Positions 23,190-27,674 of a stretch of 27,674 bases of DNA are shown piece after piece; within the stretch, counting starts at the first letter, position 1, and each line of letters begins with the position of its first letter. The notes below the pieces were generated by a model. That model was not told the DNA's origin and made no database searches. It saw nothing but the letters and a program-made list of their open reading frames with translations. This stretch comes from Bacillota bacterium. GTDB lineage: Bacteria; Bacillota; Clostridia; Acetivibrionales; DSM-1351. The translations under genes and the position numbers were made by a program. The stretch spans positions 1 through 27,674 of the forward strand of contig JAEZOA010000024.1 of assembly GCA_023441625.1 (NCBI GenBank), given 5' to 3'.

Positions 23190-24042
23190 TGTATTAGAAA
23201 TTAAGAACATTTGCAAAGAATATGATAGCTTTTCACTAAAAAATATAAGCTTTACATTGCCTAAGGGCTACATTATGGGGCTAATAGGTCCAAATGGCGC
23301 AGGAAAAACTACCACTATAAAGCTTATGCTCAATATGCTAAAGAAATCAGAAGGCAGTATTAAGATCCTTGGATTAGATAGCGTTACTGACCAAAATAGA
23401 ATAAAAGAAAGCATTGGTGCTGTGTTTGATGCAAATTATTTTGTTCAGGATTGGACAGTTAAAGAAGTAGAGAAATCTATCGAGATTTTTTATAGTAATT
23501 GGGACAGCAATAAATTTATATCTATGCTTGAAAGGTTTGGGTTAAATCCTGACAAAAAAGTAAAAGAATTATCCCGTGGTATGCAGATGAAGTTGATGCT
23601 TACGTGTGCACTTTCTCATGATTCAAAGCTACTTATACTAGATGAACCCACAAGTGGACTTGACCCTGTTGCTAGAGATGAATTATTAGATATACTACTA
23701 GAATATATTTCTGATGGGCAGAGAAGTGTACTATTTTCAACTCATATAACCACCGATTTAGACAAAATTGCAGACTATATCACATTTATTAATAATGGGG
23801 AATTAATTTATACTGGAACGAAGGATGAATTTACTGATGGTTTTAGAATTATAAAGGGTGGCAACAATGATATAACTACAGAGCAGGAAAAGAAAATCTT
23901 GGGCATAAGGAAATATTCTTCAGGCTTCGAGGGACTAATTAAAACAAATGATATTCCAAGCTTTAGCAAGCTTAACTGTGAACCTGTTTCGATTGATGAA
24001 ATTATAGTATTTACAAGCAAGGGGGAGAGTAATAATGGGTAA
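23182..24042 (+). CDS. ABC transporter ATP-binding protein
   Basis: ATPase subunit of 286 residues. Walker A is GPNGAGKT (near residue 40), the signature is LSRGMQMKLML, Walker B is LLILDEPTSGLDP, and the switch region is LFSTHIT. A C-terminal extension of about 75 residues follows the core, as in YtrB/BcrA-like exporters. GAGG precedes the ATG at 23182. It overlaps the GntR gene by 8 bases and the permease gene by another 8, so the three are one translationally coupled operon. Likely roles are export of a peptide or response to envelope damage. Confidence 0.93.
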   Translation: MTNVLEIKNICKEYDSFSLKNISFTLPKGYIMGLIGPNGAGKTTTIKLMLNMLKKSEGSIKILGLDSVTDQNRIKESIGAVFDANYFVQDWTVKEVEKSIEIFYSNWDSNKFISMLERFGLNPDKKVKELSRGMQMKLMLTCALSHDSKLLILDEPTSGLDPVARDELLDILLEYISDGQRSVLFSTHITTDLDKIADYITFINNGELIYTGTKDEFTDGFRIIKGGNNDITTEQEKKILGIRKYSSGFEGLIKTNDIPSFSKLNCEPVSIDEIIVFTSKGESNNG

Positions 24043-24691
24043 TATTCTAAATTTGATAAAGTTAGATAAAGCTATAATGAAACCATATTACAAATACTTT
24101 TTAGTGATAATTATTGCTCCAATTTTAGTGATGCTTAGTTATAAAAATATTGTTTATGGCATTATATTTGCAATGACTATGGCGGCCATGACTTCTAGCT
24201 ACACCTTTTCGGTTACTGAGAAAAATGATCTCAATAGATTATATGGGTTACTACCGGTTAATAAAAAAGAGATAGTGTCTGGAAGATATATTTTTACAAC
24301 TCTTTTAGGCCTTGTTTTATTAGTAATTTCATTAGCTTTGATGCTAGTAATATTTGTGTTTTTTAAAATTCCATTTACAATTGATGAAGTAATAACTGGT
24401 ATAAGTAGTGGAATTTTAATATATTCATTTTTTACAGCAATTCAACTGCCTGGTTATTTCAAGCTTGGAGCAATAAAGGGCAGAGCCTTTAACTTCTTAC
24501 CTTTTATTGGGATTTTCCTTATAGGTTCTATCGCAGATAGTATTGGATTGAGTTCATATACAAACACAAGTTTACCTGCTATACTAAATAATCCTTTTGG
24601 AATGCTGGCAATGGCTATTTTACTAGCTGTGGTGTTGTATTGCATTTCCATAGGAATAACTCAAAGAATTTACGATAAAATGGAACTATAA
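24035..24691 (+). CDS. ABC-2 type transporter permease
   Basis: Membrane protein of 218 residues with about six hydrophobic segments and the cytoplasmic signature EKNDLNRLYGLLPVNKKEIV followed by SGRYIF, typical of the ABC2_membrane_5 permease family. It is the membrane partner of the ATPase immediately upstream; the genes overlap at ATGGGTAA. GGGGGAG lies about six bases before the ATG. A strong terminator follows. Confidence 0.9.
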   Translation: MGNILNLIKLDKAIMKPYYKYFLVIIIAPILVMLSYKNIVYGIIFAMTMAAMTSSYTFSVTEKNDLNRLYGLLPVNKKEIVSGRYIFTTLLGLVLLVISLALMLVIFVFFKIPFTIDEVITGISSGILIYSFFTAIQLPGYFKLGAIKGRAFNFLPFIGIFLIGSIADSIGLSSYTNTSLPAILNNPFGMLAMAILLAVVLYCISIGITQRIYDKMEL

Positions 24692-24728
24692 CTACGCTTT
24701 TTCAGAGGTGTAGGAAAATGGGCTATTG

Positions 24729-24768
24729 ACAAAAAAACCTATATCAAGGCTTTCTACGGTTTTTTTGT
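24729..24768 (+). terminator. Terminator of the GntR-ABC operon
   Basis: ACAAAAAAACC and GGTTTTTTTGT are perfect 11-base complements around an 18-base loop. The T run is inside the descending arm. Confidence 0.85.
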
Positions 24769-24856
24769 TATTCAACTGTCAAAGATCCTGTTATGAAATA
24801 TAAAACTGAGAATATTGTAAAATATATTCTATATAGTATATTATATTAACATTTTG

Positions 24857-24885
24857 TTTACAAATTTAGAATAATATGGTAAAAT
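24857..24885 (+). promoter_or_regulatory. Promoter of the propeller protein gene
   Basis: TTTACA at 24857-24862 and TAAAAT at 24880-24885 have a 17-base spacer, 35 bases before the start codon. A second TATAAT at 24889-24894 lies just after. Confidence 0.6.
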
Positions 24886-24919
24886 ATGTATAATATTCAT
24901 CTTGAGAGGAGAGGTCTAT

Positions 24920-26749
24920 ATGAAAAAACATCTTGCCCTTCTAGTAGTATTATGTATGTTTTTTACCAGCTTTACTTCAATGATGGTAGTTCAAGCAGAG
25001 GAAGAGCCATTACTTCCTGAGGTAAATGAGCGCTATTTGTGGTCCATAGCTGTAAATAACAATGGGTTGTTTGCAGCGGTGGCAGATTTCGGAACCATCA
25101 GGCTGACAAGTGATGGTGAGAAATGGGAGGCAGTTCAACTACCTACAGAGTATACCCTTAACTCCATTGTCAGTGATGGCGAAAAATTCGTAGCAGTAGG
25201 ATGCTTTGGCATGATATTTACTTCAAAGGACGGATATAATTGGGATGAAGTAATGCCATCAAAGTTTGAGTATGATCTTAACACTGTTGTATGGAACGGC
25301 AAAACTTTTGTTGCCAGCGGTACTGGTGGAACAATTCTTTATTCAGAGGATGGCTATGAGTGGAATGATGCATCTTTAATTGATTTAATCGATGATGCTA
25401 ATGGTACAAGCTTATCTGCTAAAGCAAATATTGTTAGCATGGCATGGAATGGAAATTCATTTCTTGGTCTAACAGATAATGGGACAAGCTTAAGGTCCGA
25501 AGATGCAACAAAGTGGAAGCTAGCAAAGATAGATATTGAGGGCGCTAAAACTGCAGTTTCCTTAAATAGTGTTACCTATGGAAACGGTATGTTTGTAGCA
25601 GCTGGTAACTATGGCACTGTTGCAGTATCTGATGACGGCGAATCGTGGAAAACAGTATCGCAGGATAGCGAAGTTTTCTATAATTATGTAGGCTGGAATG
25701 GGAATGAGTTTATAGCGTCAGGAAGTCTTGGAACAATTAGTGCTTCAAAAGACGGTATAGGATGGGAGAAAATATACAAAGGTGGCACTTACGCATTGGT
25801 TGGATTTGCTACATTTAAAGATCTCAGTATTGGCATTGGGGAAGCTGGAGCCATTGCTAATATTCATTTTCCTGGACATGATGTAATTATAGTAGATCCA
25901 GGATTTTATAGAGGTTACCAGTTGTATGACGTTGCTTATGGCAAGAATACATATGTAGCAGTAGGGACAAGTGGAAGAATTCGCATTTCTACAGATGGTG
26001 GGTATACTTGGACTGCATCTAATGTTCCTCAAACGGGCAATCTGTTTGGCGTAGCCTATGGTGATGGTGTATTTGTTGCTGTAGGTAATAATGGAACCAT
26101 TATTCGCTCTACAGATAATGGCACAAGCTGGACTCGTCCAGTTGAGGGATTGGGAACTAATTTCTCTGGTGTATCCTATTTGAATGGAAAATTCTTTGCG
26201 ACTGGTAGTGATGGTGCTATATTTGTTTCCACCGATGGAGGTGTTACATGGAGTGATTGTGTAGTTACTCCAAATGTCAAGGTGGACAAGATAGAGTATG
26301 GAAATGGCGCTTATGTAGCAGTAGGAGATCAAGGCAAAATCTATAGGTCTACAGATGGAGTAAATTGGACTTTGCAGACCTCAAACGTTACTAGTAATTT
26401 GAATAATATAGAATGGACAGGTAGTCTGTTTATAGTAGTTGGGGATAACGGAAAGATATTAACTTCTCCAGATGGTAAAACGTGGACAACAAGACTTTCC
26501 GGTATAAATGCACAGTGGAAGGATATAACCTTCGGTAACAATGCCAGTGGTTACAAAATAGTCGTTGTAGGTGCTAATGGCAAAACATATGGCTCTAATG
26601 ATGGCATAAGGTGGTATCCGGTTGCTTCCCAAATATCTACAAGCATCAACGGAACAGTATGGGGTGACGGCAAATATGTTTCCGTAGGCTGCTATGAAAG
26701 GATTACCATTTCGACGGATGGAAAGACATGGGAAAGAGTATTATATTAA
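24920..26749 (+). CDS. Secreted protein of fourteen beta-propeller repeats (BNR/YCF48-like)
   Basis: An exported protein of 609 residues. Residues 1-26 are a Sec signal peptide ending VVQAEE. The rest is a regular array of about 40-residue units with the consensus (A/S)V.(Y/W)(G/N)G..FVAVG..G.I..S.DG..W, close to the BNR/sialidase-type and YCF48-like propeller repeats. I count fourteen units; the seventh (around GEAGAIANIHFPG) lacks the S-x-DG-x-x-W box. That count fits two seven-bladed propellers, with the degenerate unit at the boundary. No catalytic, dockerin or sorting motif follows. AGGAGAGG precedes the ATG. Ligand or scaffold binding outside the cell is a plausible role. The gene has its own promoter. 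Confidence 0.88.
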   Translation: MKKHLALLVVLCMFFTSFTSMMVVQAEEEPLLPEVNERYLWSIAVNNNGLFAAVADFGTIRLTSDGEKWEAVQLPTEYTLNSIVSDGEKFVAVGCFGMIFTSKDGYNWDEVMPSKFEYDLNTVVWNGKTFVASGTGGTILYSEDGYEWNDASLIDLIDDANGTSLSAKANIVSMAWNGNSFLGLTDNGTSLRSEDATKWKLAKIDIEGAKTAVSLNSVTYGNGMFVAAGNYGTVAVSDDGESWKTVSQDSEVFYNYVGWNGNEFIASGSLGTISASKDGIGWEKIYKGGTYALVGFATFKDLSIGIGEAGAIANIHFPGHDVIIVDPGFYRGYQLYDVAYGKNTYVAVGTSGRIRISTDGGYTWTASNVPQTGNLFGVAYGDGVFVAVGNNGTIIRSTDNGTSWTRPVEGLGTNFSGVSYLNGKFFATGSDGAIFVSTDGGVTWSDCVVTPNVKVDKIEYGNGAYVAVGDQGKIYRSTDGVNWTLQTSNVTSNLNNIEWTGSLFIVVGDNGKILTSPDGKTWTTRLSGINAQWKDITFGNNASGYKIVVVGANGKTYGSNDGIRWYPVASQISTSINGTVWGDGKYVSVGCYERITISTDGKTWERVLY

Positions 26750-26785
26750 ACTCAACTTAGAATTAACTTAATGTTAGCTTAAAAT

Positions 26786-26852
26786 CATAAATCCTTTTCT
26801 TGCGTAAATTCGTTATGCCTATATAACATTTCACATGAGAAAAGGATTTATG
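26786..26852 (+). other. 15-bp perfect inverted repeat behind the propeller gene
   Basis: CATAAATCCTTTTCT (26786-26800) and AGAAAAGGATTTATG (26838-26852) are exact complements around a 37-base loop. The loop contains a smaller GTTAT/ATAAC hairpin. There is no T run after the stem, so it is not a standard terminator. It could be a structured 3' end or the ends of a tiny mobile element. Confidence 0.6.
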
Positions 26853-26990
26853 TATAGAAATCAGCAGAGTTGAAAACGAGAAGTATAAATTACTCAATCA
26901 AGAATAGAGGAGGTTGAAGCCATAAGGCTTTGAACTATAGTTAATCTATTCTTAAGTTTTATTATTTTTTGATGCTCAGTTTATCTAATA

Positions 26991-27166
26991 TGCTTTTGAG
27001 AAGAAAATAACCCAAGATAAAGGTTAGGAGCCTTATCGGATATTTTCTTAATACCATCCTTGTTTTTTACTTTGTTAAATTCATCGACTTCTTCCTGAAA
27101 ATGAGCTATGGGATCTTTAATACCATTTTTTAAATGCGTTTCAACAGAGCCTAAAAATTTATGGTG
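26991..27166 (-). pseudogene. Unidentified protein fragment
   Basis: A minus-strand frame without a start reads HHKFLGSVETHLKNGIKDPI, then AHFQEEVDEFNKVKNKDGIK, KISDKAPNLYLGLFSSQKHI and R before a stop. The amino-acid mix is protein-like, but I do not recognise the family. An upstream stop and the lack of a ribosome site suggest the tail of a deleted gene. Confidence 0.35.
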
Positions 27167-27348
27167 CTAACTTCTAAAGACGGGTATGCGATCTACAGAT
27201 AGAAATAATCTATTGGAGATAGCCAATTATTAATATGAACAGTGTTGGGCTGGAAAATGTAATAGAGTGTAAGAGGCAGAGACAGTGTTTTTGAAAAAAG
27301 CTTGAAACACTATTCATTTCAGTGTAGAATATAAAAAGACTTGGTCGT

Positions 27349-27390
27349 GGAGAAGTATCGAAGTGGTCATAATGGGGCTGACTCGAAATC
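27349..27390 (+). repeat. 5' half copy of tRNA-Ser(CGA)
   Basis: These 42 bases match the first 42 of the intact tRNA at 27541, with clear identity in TATCGAAGTGGTCATAA and TGACTCGAAATC and changes elsewhere. Homology is lost right after the anticodon loop. It cannot form a tRNA. It may be the remnant of an integration event at the anticodon loop. Confidence 0.65.
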
Positions 27391-27474
27391 CACTCGGTCA
27401 GTTGCCTTGAAAACGCCAGAATCCCCTGAGTTCCTGCGGGTTTGCGAGATTTTGTACTTTTAGCTTTTTAGCGA

Positions 27475-27512
27475 TTTCTACGGTTTTTCTACACTTTGCC
27501 TTGGTTTCTACG
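27475..27512 (+). repeat. Three TTTCTACR direct repeats
   Basis: TTTCTACG (27475-27482), TTTCTACA (27486-27493) and TTTCTACG (27505-27512) lie between the tRNA half copy and the intact tRNA. Short direct repeats beside an attachment site are typical of arm-type binding sites for tyrosine recombinases. That role is inference. Confidence 0.45.
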
Positions 27513-27540
27513 AAAGGCTGTGTGTATTAAAATATAATAT

Positions 27541-27629
27541 GGAGGCGTATCGAAGTGGTCATAACGAGCCTGACTCGAAATCAGGTTGTCCTCACGGGCA
27601 CGTGAGTTCGAATCTCACCGCCTCCGCCA
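27541..27629 (+). tRNA. tRNA-Ser(CGA)
   Basis: An intact 89-base class II tRNA with CCA encoded. The acceptor stem is GGAGGCG/CGCCTCC; the anticodon stem-loop is CCTGA-CTCGAAA-TCAGG with anticodon CGA; a long variable arm follows; and the T arm is GTGAGTTCGAATCTCAC. It reads the UCG serine codon. Confidence 0.95.
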
Positions 27630-27630
27630 T

Positions 27631-27674
27631 GAGCCTGTTTGCGGTCAATGTCCGCAGCAGGCTCTTCCTTTTTT
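27631..27674 (+). terminator. Terminator behind tRNA-Ser(CGA)
   Basis: GAGCCTG-GCGG and CCGC-CAGGCTC form a GC-rich stem with two small internal loops and are followed by a T run at the window end. Confidence 0.9.

Noticed and set aside
25745..26332. Minus-strand 195-codon frame inside the propeller gene
   Set aside because: It arises from the regular repeat codons of the plus-strand protein and has no independent support.

Overview
The window reads as chromosomal DNA from a low-GC Gram-positive anaerobe of the class Clostridia. Supporting signs are AT-rich coding sequence, strong GGAGG-type ribosome sites with frequent TTG/GTG starts, secreted lipoproteins, small two-gene and three-gene ABC export operons, a YtrA-type GntR regulator, a stand-alone HD-GYP protein, and a VTC/DUF4956 pair next to a decayed carbohydrate-binding gene. 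The exact genus cannot be fixed from sequence alone; a cellulolytic Ruminiclostridium-like relative is a guess.

Layout. 1-1.9 kb (minus): DUF4956 membrane protein and VTC-type polyphosphate polymerase, with the remnant of a carbohydrate-binding protein upstream. 1.97-4.5 kb (plus): GNAT acetyltransferase, a membrane-anchored excisionase-like HTH protein, a double-DUF5104 lipoprotein and a small unknown protein. 4.6-8.8 kb (plus): a block of accessory genes with signs of decay: a MarR C-terminal stump coupled to a flavin reductase, a SAM methyltransferase, then an AraC regulator, an N-formylglutamate amidohydrolase and a truncated folate ECF transporter. 8.8-10.9 kb (minus): WYL regulator and a DUF3795-GNAT fusion, transcribed together.

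10.98-14.46 kb is the most interesting region. An intact tRNA-Ser(GGA) at 14366-14456 and a 64-bp copy of its 3' part at 10979-11042 form direct repeats. They enclose a tyrosine-integrase remnant next to the tRNA, a serine-recombinase pseudogene with an in-frame stop, and one intact large gene whose product joins a complete PHP phosphoesterase domain to a Schlafen/AlbA-like domain and a long C-terminal region. I read this as an immobilised tRNA-integrated islet whose surviving cargo is a candidate defence protein. A 22-nt 5' piece of a similar tRNA-Ser at 18618-18639 suggests a second rearrangement, or that a larger 7.6-kb insertion split an older tRNA.

14.7-18.5 kb holds secreted and surface functions (coiled-coil exported protein, lytic transglycosylase-like protein, Asn/Thr-repeat lipoprotein) and a BtrH_N-type protein. 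18.6-19.9 kb is a tandem-HD/HD-GYP protein (minus). 20.2-24.7 kb contains two ABC-2 type export operons. The second encodes a GntR regulator, and both promoters carry nested palindromes centred the same distance from the -10 box, which implies co-regulation. 24.9-26.7 kb encodes a secreted protein made of fourteen beta-propeller repeats. The window ends with a non-coding stretch holding a gene fragment, a 5'-half tRNA-Ser copy, possible recombinase arm sites, and an intact tRNA-Ser(CGA) with terminator.
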